Under the pieces are notes generated by a model, which had not been told where the DNA came from, did no database searches, and was given only the letters and a program-made list of their open reading frames with translations. Position numbers and translations under genes: made by a program. From Pectobacterium brasiliense (GTDB taxonomy: Bacteria; Pseudomonadota; Gammaproteobacteria; Enterobacterales; Enterobacteriaceae): a DNA stretch of 64,000 nucleotides. Below are positions 55,224-64,000 of this stretch, piece by piece. The first letter of the stretch is position 1; every line of letters starts with the position of its first letter. Location of the stretch: assembly GCF_016950255.1 (NCBI RefSeq), contig NZ_JACGFN010000002.1, positions 997,613 through 1,061,612 of the forward strand, in the 5' to 3' direction.

Positions 55224-55601
55224 ATGATTAATGCGCCCCGCGTTTGTGTACAGGTTCAGAGCTTCTATGTGGAATCACAATCGGAGCCTGATGAAGAACG
55301 TTTCGTGTTTGCTTACACGATTACGGTTCGCAATCTGGGGCGTCATGAAGTCCAGCTTTTGGGACGTTATTGGCTGATCACCAACGGTAACGGTCGCCAG
55401 ACTGAAGTTCAGGGTGAAGGTGTCGTCGGTGAGCAGCCGATTATCCAGCCCGGCGGCGAATTCCAATATACCAGCGGTGCCGTCATCGAAACGCCTCTCG
55501 GTACGATGGAAGGCCACTACCATATGGTTGACCATCAGGGTAAAGCGTTTCAGGTTTCCATCCCCGTTTTCCGTCTGGCTATTCCTTCACTGATACATTA
55601 A
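55224..55601 (+). CDS. apaG: ApaG protein
   Basis: A 125-residue beta-sandwich protein of the ApaG/FBXO3 family. [25 protein letters not shown] and [22 protein letters not shown] are characteristic. Its biochemical role is uncertain; it sits between rsmA and apaH as in most gamma-proteobacteria. Two nt separate it from apaH. Confidence 0.94.
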   Translation: MINAPRVCVQVQSFYVESQSEPDEERFVFAYTITVRNLGRHEVQLLGRYWLITNGNGRQTEVQGEGVVGEQPIIQPGGEFQYTSGAVIETPLGTMEGHYHMVDHQGKAFQVSIPVFRLAIPSLIH

Positions 55602-55603
55602 TT

Positions 55604-56461
55604 ATGTCTACCTACTTAGTTGGCGATGTTCACGGCTGTTTAGTTGAACTCAAAGCGCTATTGGCGCAAGTTTCCTTTAATCCAGAGCAAGATACGCTCT
55701 GGCTAACTGGCGATTTAGTCGCACGCGGGCCGGATTCCCTCCTGGTTCTACGCTTTGTTCGCTCCCTCGGTTCCTCTGTTCGCATGGTGCTTGGCAATCA
55801 CGATCTGCACCTGCTAGCCGTTTATGCAGGCATCAGCCGCAACAAGCCGAAAGATCGGCTCAACGAGCTCCTTACCGCGCCCGATGCAGACGAACTCATC
55901 AACTGGCTACGCCGCCAGCCGATCTTACAGGTCGATGACGATCTAAAGCTGGTGATGGCGCACGCGGGCATCACGCCGCAGTGGGATCTCCACACTGCAC
56001 AGATGTGCGCACGCGAAGTCGAGTCGATCCTGAGCAGCGACAGCTACCCACTTTTCCTCGATGCCATGTATGGCGATATGCCGAACCACTGGAGCCCGGA
56101 ACTTAGCGGTCTGGCCCGTCTACGCTTTAGCACCAACGTCTTTACCCGTATGCGCTACTGCTTCTCCGGCGGGCAGTTGGATATGCTGTGTAAAGAGCCA
56201 CCGAGTCAGGCTCCTTCTCTGCTAAAACCGTGGTTTGAGCTGCCGAGTCAGGTTGCCGGGGAATACGCTATTGCGTTCGGCCATTGGGCCTCGCTGGAAG
56301 GGAAAGGCACGCCGGAAAACATTTACGCGCTGGATACCGGGTGCTGTTGGGGAGGAGAGCTGACTATGCTGCGTTGGGACGATAAGCGTTATTTCACGCA
56401 ACCGTCACTCTCATCAAATACCGAGCTTTCTGGCGATAGCGCACCCTTATCGGGTGAGTAA
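55604..56461 (+). CDS. apaH: Diadenosine tetraphosphatase ApaH
   Basis: Symmetrical hydrolase of Ap4A (also active on Np4-capped RNA in E. coli). The 285-residue metallophosphatase has [28 protein letters not shown] and a HAGITPQW motif. Last gene of the lptD group. Confidence 0.96.
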   Translation: MSTYLVGDVHGCLVELKALLAQVSFNPEQDTLWLTGDLVARGPDSLLVLRFVRSLGSSVRMVLGNHDLHLLAVYAGISRNKPKDRLNELLTAPDADELINWLRRQPILQVDDDLKLVMAHAGITPQWDLHTAQMCAREVESILSSDSYPLFLDAMYGDMPNHWSPELSGLARLRFSTNVFTRMRYCFSGGQLDMLCKEPPSQAPSLLKPWFELPSQVAGEYAIAFGHWASLEGKGTPENIYALDTGCCWGGELTMLRWDDKRYFTQPSLSSNTELSGDSAPLSGE

Positions 56462-56501
56462 AGGCTCGAAAACCGTTGCTCCATCGCCAACCGTGCCAGA
56501 G

Positions 56502-56696
56502 TCATAGAAAGGGGAAAGTCGTTTCAGACTGAGCCTTTTTGGATGACGGTACGGCCAACGCCTCGGCGGGAATCGACCAGATGCCACCGCCAAGAAACCC
56601 GGACAGGCCGACGGCATCTACGCCGCCTGACGGCAATTCACGGCGGCGTGGATCGCTCAGTCGGTCAGTATTCAGATTACGGTTTCTATTCGTCAT
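56502..56696 (-). CDS. Small uncharacterised ORF with strong ribosome-binding site
   Basis: 64 codons, function unknown. AGGAG lies about 9 nt before the ATG. The sequence begins MTNRNRNLNTDRLSDPRRR, has a double glycine at about residues 24-25 (ELPSGG), then a glycine-rich hydrophobic stretch (GLSGFLGGGIW) and a polar tail. The charged leader, Gly-Gly and glycine-rich segment are loosely reminiscent of a double-glycine peptide precursor, but the leader does not fit the class II microcin consensus closely and no transporter gene is adjacent. The opposite strand is also open over part of it, so it may be fortuitous. Confidence 0.4.
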   Translation of the reverse strand: MTNRNRNLNTDRLSDPRRRELPSGGVDAVGLSGFLGGGIWSIPAEALAVPSSKKAQSETTFPFL

Positions 56697-56723
56697 GCTT
56701 ACTGTCTCCTATCTATCAAACAA

Positions 56724-56763
56724 AGCGGCTTAACGACATTTCAATTGAACGACGAAAGCCGCT
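56724..56763 (-). repeat. Hairpin in the 5' leader of the small ORF
   Basis: On the minus strand AGCGGCTT (56763-56756) pairs with AAGCCGCT (56731-56724), enclosing the palindrome TTCAATTGAA, and is followed by TTGTTTG. It could terminate transcription from the upstream transporter gene or act as an attenuator before the ORF at 56502-56696. Confidence 0.55.
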
Positions 56764-56793
56764 ACTCATTTTCATACTAGCGATGATAGATGA

Positions 56794-56814
56794 CGGAAAT
56801 GTGACCCATTTCCG
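56794..56814. repeat. Inverted repeat after the DMT transporter gene
   Basis: CGGAAATG / CATTTCCG, 8-bp stem, 5-bp spacer, 24 nt beyond the transporter stop codon. No T-run follows; role unclear. Confidence 0.5.
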
Positions 56815-56837
56815 CTAAAAAATGGAGAATTCATCTC

Positions 56838-57362
56838 TCACTGTGACTGCTGATGGGTTGCCGCGGTGGGTTTTGTCTGCGGTTGAGAAGCAGCAGAATA
56901 TTGCACCACCAGCATCCCCATCACGATTAACGCGACACCCGCGATTCGCCCCAGCGTCGCAGGCTTCACCGCCAACCCCATCAAACCAAAATGATCGATG
57001 ATCAGCGATGCCACAACCTGCCCAACAATCACGCAGACAATAAAACCTGAGGCTCCGAGCTTTGGCGTCAGCAATAAGGCGGCGGTGATATAGGCCACAC
57101 CTGCCACGCCGCCCAGCCAGATCCACCACGGCCCCTGCAAGGCATTACCCAGTGCTGGCGTGGGCACCCGAGCAGCAAACAGAATCGGCAACAGCACGCA
57201 GATGCTGACCAGCAGTGAGACCAGCGTTGCCCAAAGTGGATGGCCTAACGAGCGCCCCAGCATCGCATTACTGGCAGCCTGAAAAGGCACGATGCTCCCG
57301 GCGAATACCGCAATACCCAGCGGCAGCAATAATGAGAGAGAAAAAGAAGAGAATAACGACAT
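56838..57362 (-). CDS. DMT-superfamily membrane transporter (YdcZ/DUF606-like)
   Basis: A 174-residue protein with about five membrane helices, starting MSLFSSFSLSLLLPLGIAVFAG. The QAASNAMLGRSLGHPLWATLVSL and GGVAGVAYITAALLLTPKLGA stretches are typical of the small DUF606/YdcZ family within the drug/metabolite transporter superfamily. The ATG at 57362 follows an AGGGGG ribosome-binding site; the frame is open upstream into the divergent promoter. A divergent LysR gene lies 110 nt away and probably regulates it. Substrate unknown. Confidence 0.8.
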   Translation of the reverse strand: MSLFSSFSLSLLLPLGIAVFAGSIVPFQAASNAMLGRSLGHPLWATLVSLLVSICVLLPILFAARVPTPALGNALQGPWWIWLGGVAGVAYITAALLLTPKLGASGFIVCVIVGQVVASLIIDHFGLMGLAVKPATLGRIAGVALIVMGMLVVQYSAASQPQTKPTAATHQQSQ

Positions 57363-57472
57363 GGAGCCCCCTGATTCACAATATAAGTTCACAACGTAAT
57401 TGGGATGTTCCAATACTCCATCATCCATTAAACTGATGGAAATTCGTAATTCATACGGAAGGCATTCACAGA

Positions 57473-58378
57473 ATGGATGATTTACGGCGTATCGATATGA
57501 ATCTGCTGCTAACGCTTCATGCACTGTTGACGGAAAAACATGTCACGCGGGCAGCGCTGCGCCTGCACCGCAGCCAGCCTGCCGTCAGCCATTCACTAGC
57601 ACAGCTTCGCCAGATTTTTAACGATCCGCTGTTAGTCCGGCGTGAAGTCGGTCTGACGCTAACGACCCGTGCACAAGCGCTACTCGGCCCGCTGGAACTC
57701 GCGCTTGATCAACTAAATGGCCTTATACAAGCTCCGCAGTTCGATCCGCGCCATAGCACGCGACATTTCCGTTTGGCGCTTTCTGATTACGGTACGAATG
57801 CCGTTTTGCCAACGCTCATGCGGCATCTACGCGTGCAAGCTCCCGGCGTTTCGCTGGCCGTCAGTCATGCCGGCCGTGAAATGATGCTGGCACAGTTGAT
57901 TGATGGCGAAATCGATTTAGGCCTCGGCGTATTTCCTGAACGCCCGCCTGAAGTACACGCCGAGCTTCTCTTTGAAGAACAGTTTGCCTGTCTGGCCGAC
58001 CGCGCTACGCTGCCGGAAAACGGTACGCTATCGTTTGAGGCATGGCTGGAACGCCCACATGTTCTGGTCACCATGCATCCCGATTCAGCCAATGAAGTGG
58101 ACAGCGCGCTTGCTGCAAGCGGCCTTTCGCGCAATGTCGTGCTGACGCTGCCCCACTGGCACGCCGCCATCAATCTCATTGCCAGTACTGACCTGATTTT
58201 GACTGCCGCACGGCGCAGCATGGCCCACATCACTACGCCAGATTTGCACATTTTCCCGCCTCCTTTCGCGATACCCCATTTTGCCTTCCAGCAGGTGTGG
58301 CATACGCGACGCGAGAGCGATCCTGCGCATCGCTGGCTGAGACATGCCATTTGGGAAAGCTGTCAGGCGGGGAAGTAA
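57473..58378 (+). CDS. LysR-family transcriptional regulator
   Basis: A 301-residue regulator: MDDLRRIDMNLLLTLHALLTEKHVTRAALRLHRSQPAVSHSLAQL is the winged helix-turn-helix, followed by a LysR effector domain. It is of the NodD/NocR-like type with DLRRIDMNLL. Divergent from the DMT transporter gene at 56838-57362, which is its probable target. Effector unknown. Confidence 0.88.
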   Translation: MDDLRRIDMNLLLTLHALLTEKHVTRAALRLHRSQPAVSHSLAQLRQIFNDPLLVRREVGLTLTTRAQALLGPLELALDQLNGLIQAPQFDPRHSTRHFRLALSDYGTNAVLPTLMRHLRVQAPGVSLAVSHAGREMMLAQLIDGEIDLGLGVFPERPPEVHAELLFEEQFACLADRATLPENGTLSFEAWLERPHVLVTMHPDSANEVDSALAASGLSRNVVLTLPHWHAAINLIASTDLILTAARRSMAHITTPDLHIFPPPFAIPHFAFQQVWHTRRESDPAHRWLRHAIWESCQAGK

Positions 58379-58395
58379 AACATCGGGTAAGAAAA

Positions 58396-58422
58396 CGAAA
58401 AAACCCGCAACAAGGCGGGTTT
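58396..58422 (-). terminator. folA terminator
   Basis: On the minus strand AAACCCGC / GCGGGTTT with a 6-nt loop, followed by TTTTCGTTTTC. It lies 38 nt beyond the folA stop and about 20 nt from the convergent LysR gene. Confidence 0.88.
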
Positions 58423-58460
58423 AGCGAGTCATCGACAGAATGTTATCGCAGGAAAGGCGC

Positions 58461-58943
58461 TTAGCGGCGTTCCAGAATTTCGAAGCAGTAACTGTGTGAG
58501 TTGCGCTCGTCAGCATCATGGAACTCGCTGAAAACAGACTGCCACTCATCCGGCTCATAGTCAGGGAAATGCGTGTCGCCTTCAACTTCGGCATCAATGT
58601 GCGTCAGATAGAGGCGATTAGCCTGCGCCAGCATTTGCTGATAGATACTGCCGCCGCCAATCACCATCACTTCCTCGACGTCACCCGCTGCCGCCAGCGC
58701 AGCGTCCAGCGAAGAGACCCAGGTCACACGATCGTCATCACCGGGATGATTGCTGACGACAATGTTCAGTCGGCCGGGCAGCGGCTGACCGATAGAACGG
58801 AAAGTATTACGCCCCATAATAATCGGCTTATTAAGCGTATTACGCTTAAACCATGCCAGATCGGCTGGCAAATGCCACGGCATCGCGTTTTCCATACCAA
58901 TCACGCGATCCACTGCCAGTGCAGCAATCAAACTAATAACCAT
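58461..58943 (-). CDS. folA: Dihydrofolate reductase
   Basis: Reduces dihydrofolate to tetrahydrofolate; trimethoprim target. The 160-residue protein begins [34 protein letters not shown], with the catalytic Asp at position 28 (27 in E. coli, which lacks the extra Val). [16 protein letters not shown] and [12 protein letters not shown] are the NADPH-binding blocks. The residue in WHLPADL is His where E. coli has Asn. Confidence 0.96.
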   Translation of the reverse strand: MVISLIAALAVDRVIGMENAMPWHLPADLAWFKRNTLNKPIIMGRNTFRSIGQPLPGRLNIVVSNHPGDDDRVTWVSSLDAALAAAGDVEEVMVIGGGSIYQQMLAQANRLYLTHIDAEVEGDTHFPDYEPDEWQSVFSEFHDADERNSHSYCFEILERR

Positions 58944-59041
58944 GGTGAAAAAACCCTGTAGGTCAGAAAATTGCTGACACTATACGGAAAGCCCTTTCGC
59001 TCGTCGATATAGATACAAGACCGAAACGTAATATAAGAGTT

Positions 59042-59512
59042 TTATACTCCCGGCCGTTTACGGTAAAGCCATATCCCCGGTAAAGACAGGCCGATAGAGA
59101 GCGCACCGACGATAAAACTGGCCTTCAGAAAATTGGTTATCATGACGCTCATCAGCGCTTCGCTGTAGCCAAGGTGCGAAATCTCCACCACCGAAATCAT
59201 CGCGGTATAGGCAGAAATACCGGGAAACATCGGGATCACCGCCGCTACGGTAAAGACTTTCGGATGCGCCAGCAGCCAGCGTGACCAGCGAATACCGATG
59301 ATGCCAATCAGGATCGCCGCCAGAAACGACGCCCACTCGATATTCATACCGAAATGTATCGCCAGAAACCGTACGCCATGCCCGACACCGCCCAGCAACG
59401 CGCAGTAAGGCAGCACTTTCAGCGGCACGTTGAAGACCATCGCAAAGCCCAACGCAGGGACCGCCGCCAGTACCATATCCTGCAAGAGTGCCCACAGTAA
59501 ACTTAAGCCCAT
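59042..59512 (-). CDS. yjjB: Threonine/serine exporter-family protein YjjB
   Basis: C-terminal-type half of the split ThrE-like exporter; with YjjP it is linked to succinate export in E. coli. The 156-residue hydrophobic protein has [24 protein letters not shown] and [22 protein letters not shown] blocks that match E. coli YjjB. I use the ATG at 59512 ([12 protein letters not shown]) rather than 59527 to match the family. It overlaps yjjP by about 10 nt. Confidence 0.9.
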   Translation of the reverse strand: MGLSLLWALLQDMVLAAVPALGFAMVFNVPLKVLPYCALLGGVGHGVRFLAIHFGMNIEWASFLAAILIGIIGIRWSRWLLAHPKVFTVAAVIPMFPGISAYTAMISVVEISHLGYSEALMSVMITNFLKASFIVGALSIGLSLPGIWLYRKRPGV

Positions 59513-60324
59513 CCGCGTAACCCCCACAGCGACATCGCCATCACCACGCCAATACAGGTCGCCAGCGTCAGTAAACTCGCGACCGTCCAGCGTGCCAGAC
59601 CGGTATTCACGTGCCCTTTAAACATATCCGCCACGGCGTTAATCAACGGAAAGCCGGGAACCAGCAGCAGCACGCTCGCCGCCATCGCGACCGTTGAGGT
59701 TTGTCCAAAAGCAGGCAAACGCATCAACAGCCCGGATGCCGACGTCGCCACAAACGCCGTAATACAGAAGTTGATCAACGGATTCAGGTGTCGCGCCGTA
59801 AAGACTTGCCGAACGTACATTGCCAGACCGCTGGCAATCAGCGTGACGATAAATGCATCCCACCCGCCGCCGTTCAAACGGCTGAAGCAGCCGCAGGAAA
59901 GCGCCACAACGGAAACCATCAGCCAGCGTGGATAGCGCAGCGGTTTGATATTTCCCAGACGTTTTTCCACCCCTGCCACATCCAGCAACTTATGCTCGGC
60001 CATGATGACCGCATGCTGAACCTCAATGACGACGTGCATATTAATGCCGCGGTCCACATTCTTCCGCGTCGACGTCAGGCAATGTCCCTGCATGATGGTG
60101 GTCAGCACAATCGAATTTGCTGAGATGGAGCTCTCAACGCTATCAGCGCCAAGCGCCATACCCAGCCGTGACGACAGCTGTTCTACCACCATACTCTCTG
60201 CGCCATGCTGTAACAGCAGCAGCGCACACTGGATGCACAATCGGGTTATTTCCCGCTGCTGTGGCGCTTCACCCATCCGTTTTGTATTACTTAGTAATTC
60301 ACGGTTTTCACATTCACTGACCAT
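59503..60324 (-). CDS. yjjP: Threonine/serine exporter-family protein YjjP
   Basis: Partner of YjjB. The 273-residue protein has an N-terminal cytosolic domain ([45 protein letters not shown]) and five to six membrane helices ([26 protein letters not shown]). The ATG at 60324 has GAG 8 nt upstream and gives 16 extra residues relative to E. coli; an alternative ATG at 60276 would restore the E. coli length but has no ribosome-binding site. Confidence 0.9.
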   Translation of the reverse strand: MVSECENRELLSNTKRMGEAPQQREITRLCIQCALLLLQHGAESMVVEQLSSRLGMALGADSVESSISANSIVLTTIMQGHCLTSTRKNVDRGINMHVVIEVQHAVIMAEHKLLDVAGVEKRLGNIKPLRYPRWLMVSVVALSCGCFSRLNGGGWDAFIVTLIASGLAMYVRQVFTARHLNPLINFCITAFVATSASGLLMRLPAFGQTSTVAMAASVLLLVPGFPLINAVADMFKGHVNTGLARWTVASLLTLATCIGVVMAMSLWGLRGWA

Positions 60325-60481
60325 GTTGTTATCTCAACCCGCCCCTGAAATTAACCACAAAAAATGAAAGGACAATTGTTAACATATCGCCGCCGAATAA
60401 CCAATAAGTGTGATGCGAATTCATTATTCTGGCGCTATGATTTCCCTCGGCCTCTCTCTTTCTTCACTGCCTGGAATGACC

Positions 60482-61096
60482 ATGTTAGAGACATCACTGT
60501 TTGTCGCGACCATCGCCACGCTGGGGATGCTCTCTCCCGGCCCCGACTTTTTCCTCGTTATCAGGAATGCGGCGCGCTATCCACGTGCTGCTGCAATGAT
60601 GACCGCCTTTGGCGTCATCTGTGGGGTAGCAACTCACATGGCGTACTGCGTCGCCGGGCTAGCCGTCGTCATCACCACCACGCCTTGGCTGTTTAATGTA
60701 CTGAAATATGCGGGTGCCGCCTATCTGATCTGGATCGGTATTCAAGCGCTATTCGCGCGCGGCGGAAGCAAAATGGACGTATCAAACCTGACACAGCAAA
60801 GCGTCAGCCTGAAAAAAGCGTTCCTCCAAGGCTATCTCTGCAACCTGCTTAACCCGAAAGCCACACTCTTCTTTCTGGCGATGTTCACTCAGGTTCTGAA
60901 CATTCACTCAGGCATCGGTGAAAAACTGTGGTATGCCATGATTATCTGGCTGCTTTCTCTCGTCTGGTGGCCGCTGTTAGTCGTACTTTTCCAAAGCGAA
61001 CCGGTACGCCGTGGATTGGCTAAAGTGCAGAAACTGGTCGATAAGCTGCTAGGAACGGTGTTGATCGCATTGGGCATCAAGGTGGCACTGGGGTGA
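60482..61096 (+). CDS. LysE/RhtB-family amino acid exporter
   Basis: A 204-residue inner-membrane protein starting MLETSLFVATIATLGMLSPGPDFFLV, the characteristic RhtB opening with the SPGPD motif. GVICGVATHMAYCVAGLAVV and GYLCNLLNPKATLFFLAMF complete the family pattern with six predicted helices. I chose the ATG at 60482, six nt after GGA; an upstream ATG at 60410 has no support. Related to RhtB/RhtC threonine/homoserine exporters; the exact amino acid is unknown. It is next to another exporter pair, yjjPB, but divergent. Confidence 0.88.
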   Translation: MLETSLFVATIATLGMLSPGPDFFLVIRNAARYPRAAAMMTAFGVICGVATHMAYCVAGLAVVITTTPWLFNVLKYAGAAYLIWIGIQALFARGGSKMDVSNLTQQSVSLKKAFLQGYLCNLLNPKATLFFLAMFTQVLNIHSGIGEKLWYAMIIWLLSLVWWPLLVVLFQSEPVRRGLAKVQKLVDKLLGTVLIALGIKVALG

Positions 61097-61140
61097 GATT
61101 GCCACCAGACTTGCTCGCCTGTCGCCGTCTGGATTGATAT

Positions 61141-61171
61141 AAAAACCCCCTCGATTTTCACCGAAGGGGTT
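61141..61171 (-). terminator. Terminator of the VOC gene (possibly bidirectional)
   Basis: On the minus strand AACCCCTTCG / CGAGGGGGTT with an 8-nt loop, followed by TTTAT. It lies between the convergent RhtB-type and VOC genes. Confidence 0.82.
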
Positions 61172-61193
61172 ATGTTCTTATCCTGACGCTAGC

Positions 61194-61562
61194 TTAGTAG
61201 CTGGCATAATAAACACGTAACCGATGGTGATCGGGATCGAGTGCTACGAATGTTAGGCCAAAATCCATCTGGGTGATGTCCTGAGCGATAGTTATATCCC
61301 GTGCCTTCCAGTTTTCATAAATCGCATTCAGTGCGACCTCACTCTCGACACGAATGGCTAATTCGCTACCACCGCCCGCCAGTTGGGTTATCGGTTTAAC
61401 CTCATGCTTAGACCACAACCCCAATAACAGCCCAGAGTCAAAGGCAAACATGGCAAAGTTTTCCGACTTCTCAACAGGCTGAAAATCAAACAGTTCACGA
61501 TAGAAACGTTCGCTGGTAACGGCATCTTCCACATATAAAATAATAAAATTTGGTGCGTTCAT
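61194..61562 (-). CDS. VOC/glyoxalase-fold protein
   Basis: A 122-residue vicinal-oxygen-chelate protein: NFIILYVEDAVTSERFYRELFDFQPVEKS is the first beta-alpha-beta-beta-beta unit and DFGLTFVALDPDHHRLRVY the end of the second. The ATG at 61562 has GGGAG seven nt upstream. Function cannot be assigned more closely; such proteins may be lyases, dioxygenases or drug-binding proteins. The neighbouring WYL regulator may control it. Confidence 0.82.
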   Translation of the reverse strand: MNAPNFIILYVEDAVTSERFYRELFDFQPVEKSENFAMFAFDSGLLLGLWSKHEVKPITQLAGGGSELAIRVESEVALNAIYENWKARDITIAQDITQMDFGLTFVALDPDHHRLRVYYASY

Positions 61563-61659
61563 CAGAGACTCCCTGTAATCAGGTGGGTAATAAGCAGAAG
61601 GCTTCTGCTTGCCTGAATGCATCGTAGTACGCACTGATGTCAATTTCTGTCAGTAGCCA

Positions 61660-62352
61660 TTACTGCTGAGGAATGTCCTCTTTTTCATGCCATTCTTTTA
61701 ATAACTGCTGACGACGACGAGGATAACGCTGCTCCAACACCGTCATACTACGGATGCGTTCAGCCCTGAAATGACGAAACTGCTGACGACGTTCGCACCA
61801 GGCAGCAATCACATGCGTTTGATCGAAAAATCCCAATGCAAACGGCCAGATAATTCGGAGAGACTCATTGCCCTGAAGGTCACAATAAGCAATCTCCGTG
61901 CGACGTTCTGCCCGAATAGCGTGACGTAAGGCTGATAAGTCGATAACAACAGCGGGAGTAAATTCCGCCTTACCCACTAATAGCCCTGAAGAATCAAGCG
62001 CGTTACGCAACTCTGGTGGTAATACCGCGGCAATCTTCATCAACGCATTACGGGCTGCCCCCGCCAAACGCTCATCTGTTCTTCGGACGACCCAACGCGA
62101 GCCCAACACTAATGCTTCAATTTCCTCTTCTGAAAACATCAGAGGGGGCAGAATGAACCCTGGACGCAGGATATAACCTAATCCCGCCTCTCCCTCAATA
62201 TGCGCTCCCTGCAACTGTAGCGTGGCAATATCACGATAGACCGTTCTCTGGCTCACACTTAATTTTTCCGCCAAATACGCCCCTGTTACGGGAAACCGGT
62301 GATGGCGTAATATCTGTAAAAGCTCAAGCAAACGCTGCGTTCTGGACATCAT
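61660..62352 (-). CDS. YafY-like transcriptional regulator (HTH-WYL)
   Basis: A 230-residue regulator with an N-terminal DeoR/HTH_11 winged helix (RTQRLLELLQILRHHRFPVTGAYLAEKLSVSQRTVYRDIATLQ) and a C-terminal WYL-type ligand-sensing region (LRIIWPFALGFFDQTHVIAAWCERRQQFRHF). It lies 97 nt upstream of the VOC gene on the same strand. Family members sense nucleotides or nucleic acids; target unknown. Start may be the second Met, three bases on. Confidence 0.86.
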   Translation of the reverse strand: MMSRTQRLLELLQILRHHRFPVTGAYLAEKLSVSQRTVYRDIATLQLQGAHIEGEAGLGYILRPGFILPPLMFSEEEIEALVLGSRWVVRRTDERLAGAARNALMKIAAVLPPELRNALDSSGLLVGKAEFTPAVVIDLSALRHAIRAERRTEIAYCDLQGNESLRIIWPFALGFFDQTHVIAAWCERRQQFRHFRAERIRSMTVLEQRYPRRRQQLLKEWHEKEDIPQQ

Positions 62353-62442
62353 CTCACCCTGATATCAGGCATAGGAAACCAGCTCAATACCTGCCTCAAA
62401 ACAGAGTGGCTGGAAAGAGGATTTCAGGCTAAATAAAAATAC

Positions 62443-62472
62443 AAAAAAGCCAGCGCTGTTGCCAACGCTGGC
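62443..62472 (-). terminator. carB terminator
   Basis: On the minus strand GCCAGCG / CGCTGGC with a 10-nt loop, followed by TTTTTT. It lies 37 nt beyond the carB stop. Confidence 0.9.
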
Positions 62473-62509
62473 TTTCATTATCCGCTTACTGCCTACCGAA
62501 GTTGGTCAA

Positions 62510-64000
62510 TCAGCCTTTAATCATCGCATGCATTTCCTGCACGGAAGTCACTTTCTCCGTCGGATCTGCCGTCAACGACATGGCCGTGGCGAAACCGCCG
62601 TTCAGCGTCGTGTCGTAGTGCACCTTGTATTGCAGCGCGCTGCGGCGAATCAGCTTGGAATCTTCAATCGCCTGACGCCCTGCGGTGGTGTTGACGATGT
62701 AAGTGTACTCGCCGTTCTTGATGCGGTCCTGAATATGCGGACGACCTTCATGCACCTTGTTCACCAGACGCGGATTAATGCCCGCTTCGCCCAGCTCAAT
62801 CGCCGTGCCGTGCGTCGCATCCAGTTCAAAGCCGTACTTCAACAGCTTGGCCGCCAGATCCACCACGCGAGCTTTGTCGCCTTCACGCACCGACAACAAG
62901 GCGCGTCCGGTTTTCTTCATGTGCGAGTTACTGCCCAGCATCGCTTTAGCAAACGCTTCAGCAAACGTGCGGCCCACGCCCATGACTTCACCGGTTGAAC
63001 GCATTTCTGGCCCCAGAATCGGGTCAACGCCAGGGAATTTGTTGAACGGCAGCACCACTTCTTTTACGGAGTAATACGGCGGGATAATTTCTTTCGTGAT
63101 GCCCTGCTCAGCCAGCGTTTTGCCTGCCATCACGCGTGCCGCGACTTTCGCCAACGGAACGCCCGTCGCTTTCGAGACAAACGGTACGGTACGCGCCGCA
63201 CGTGGGTTCACTTCAATCAGATAAACTTCGTTATCCTTCACCGCGAACTGCACGTTCATCAGGCCGCGAACGCAGAGCTCAAACGCCAGTTTCTCAACCT
63301 GCTGACGCATCACGTCCTGAATCTCTTTGCTCAGCGTATAAGCCGGCAGTGAGCAAGCTGAGTCACCGGAGTGAACGCCCGCCTGCTCGATGTGCTCCAT
63401 AATGCCGCCAATCAGCACGCGCTCGCCGTCACAAATCGCATCAACGTCGACTTCGATGGCATCGTCAAGGAAGCGGTCTAACAGCACCGGCGCATCGTTG
63501 GACACGCTAACGGCGTTTTGGAAGTAGCGACGCAGGTCGATTTCGTCGTACACGATTTCCATCGCGCGGCCACCCAGAACATAAGAAGGACGGACAACCA
63601 GCGGATAGCCGATGCCACGCGCTTTTTCTACCGCCTGCTCAATGGTCGCGACCGTGGCGTTAGCCGGTTGCTTCAGCCCCAGACGATTCACAGCCTGTTG
63701 GAAACGCTCGCGGTCTTCTGCACGGTCAATCGCATCTGGGCTGGTGCCAATCACTGGCACACCCGCGGCTTCCAGCGCACGCGCCAGTTTCAATGGCGTC
63801 TGGCCACCGTACTGCACGATAACGCCTTTTGGCTTCTCGATGCGGACGATTTCCAGCACGTCTTCAAACGTCACCGGTTCGAAGTACAGGCGGTCAGAGG
63901 TATCGTAGTCTGTTGAAACGGTTTCCGGGTTGCAGTTGACCATGATGGTTTCATAACCATCTTCACGCAGCGCCAGTGAAGCGTGGACGCAGCAGTAGTC
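62510..64000 (-). CDS. carB: Carbamoyl-phosphate synthase large subunit (5' end cut by window)
   Basis: Large subunit making carbamoyl phosphate for arginine and pyrimidine synthesis. The frame is open to the window edge, giving about 496 C-terminal residues of roughly 1070. Visible blocks are [64 protein letters not shown], the ATP-grasp [20 protein letters not shown] and the C-terminal allosteric MGS-like domain ([31 protein letters not shown]). The first 14 codons at the edge continue upstream of the first in-window Met, confirming it is a truncation by the window. Confidence 0.97.
   Translation of the reverse strand, partial: DYCCVHASLALREDGYETIMVNCNPETVSTDYDTSDRLYFEPVTFEDVLEIVRIEKPKGVIVQYGGQTPLKLARALEAAGVPVIGTSPDAIDRAEDRERFQQAVNRLGLKQPANATVATIEQAVEKARGIGYPLVVRPSYVLGGRAMEIVYDEIDLRRYFQNAVSVSNDAPVLLDRFLDDAIEVDVDAICDGERVLIGGIMEHIEQAGVHSGDSACSLPAYTLSKEIQDVMRQQVEKLAFELCVRGLMNVQFAVKDNEVYLIEVNPRAARTVPFVSKATGVPLAKVAARVMAGKTLAEQGITKEIIPPYYSVKEVVLPFNKFPGVDPILGPEMRSTGEVMGVGRTFAEAFAKAMLGSNSHMKKTGRALLSVREGDKARVVDLAAKLLKYGFELDATHGTAIELGEAGINPRLVNKVHEGRPHIQDRIKNGEYTYIVNTTAGRQAIEDSKLIRRSALQYKVHYDTTLNGGFATAMSLTADPTEKVTSVQEMHAMIKG

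Noticed and set aside
56502..56696. Class II microcin precursor
   Set aside because: The Gly-Gly is present but the leader spacing of Glu-Leu differs from the microcin consensus and no immunity or export gene is adjacent; kept as unknown ORF.

Overview
The window looks like chromosomal DNA of a soft-rot enterobacterium, most likely Pectobacterium. This is an inference. The proteins read as close relatives of E. coli K-12 counterparts, and gene order follows the E. coli 0.7-2.1 minute region (carB, folA, apaH-apaG-ksgA-pdxA-surA-lptD, djlA, rluA, rapA, polB, yabI, thiQPB, sgrR/sgrS, leuDCBA, ilvIH, cra, mraZ-ftsW). A secreted GH43 glycosidase and several lineage-specific insertions break that order. 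No tRNA, rRNA, CRISPR array, prophage or insertion sequence was recognised.

Layout. 1-9,860: the division and cell wall (dcw) cluster on the minus strand, mraZ-rsmH-ftsL-ftsI-murE-murF-mraY-murD-ftsW (ftsW cut by the window edge), with a strong promoter and a three-repeat MraZ operator. 10,658-14,650: alaE, cra and ilvIH (acetohydroxyacid synthase III). 15,009-16,814: a long-chain acyl-CoA synthetase where E. coli has leuO. 16,980-21,980: leuABCD with a leader peptide and attenuator. 21,995-25,812: azlCD exporter, AraC regulator and a chemoreceptor. 26,474-27,063: a ccdAB toxin-antitoxin pair with a palindromic operator. 27,136-29,140: the glucose-phosphate stress locus, SgrS RNA (encoding SgrT) divergent from sgrR. 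29,141-31,398: an inserted reductase/LysR pair flanked by a 49-bp duplication of the end of sgrR. 31,453-34,925: TPP riboswitch and thiBPQ. 34,930-36,552: secreted GH43 enzyme. 36,841-39,042: ivbL leader, attenuator and ilvBN (acetohydroxyacid synthase I). 39,078-49,458: yabI, a diguanylate cyclase, polB, rapA, rluA, djlA. 49,644-56,461: lptD-surA-pdxA-rsmA-apaG-apaH. 56,502-64,000: a small unknown ORF, a DMT-type transporter with LysR regulator, folA, yjjPB, a RhtB-family exporter, a VOC protein, a WYL regulator and the 3' half of carB.

Themes. Branched-chain amino acid metabolism is concentrated here: two AHAS isoenzymes, the leucine operon and an AzlCD exporter, with two translation-coupled attenuators. 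The two most unusual observations are a tandem 19-bp duplication of the SgrS seed region (27,181-27,218) and the 49-bp duplicated sgrR 3' end bracketing a 2.3-kb insertion (29,092-31,447).
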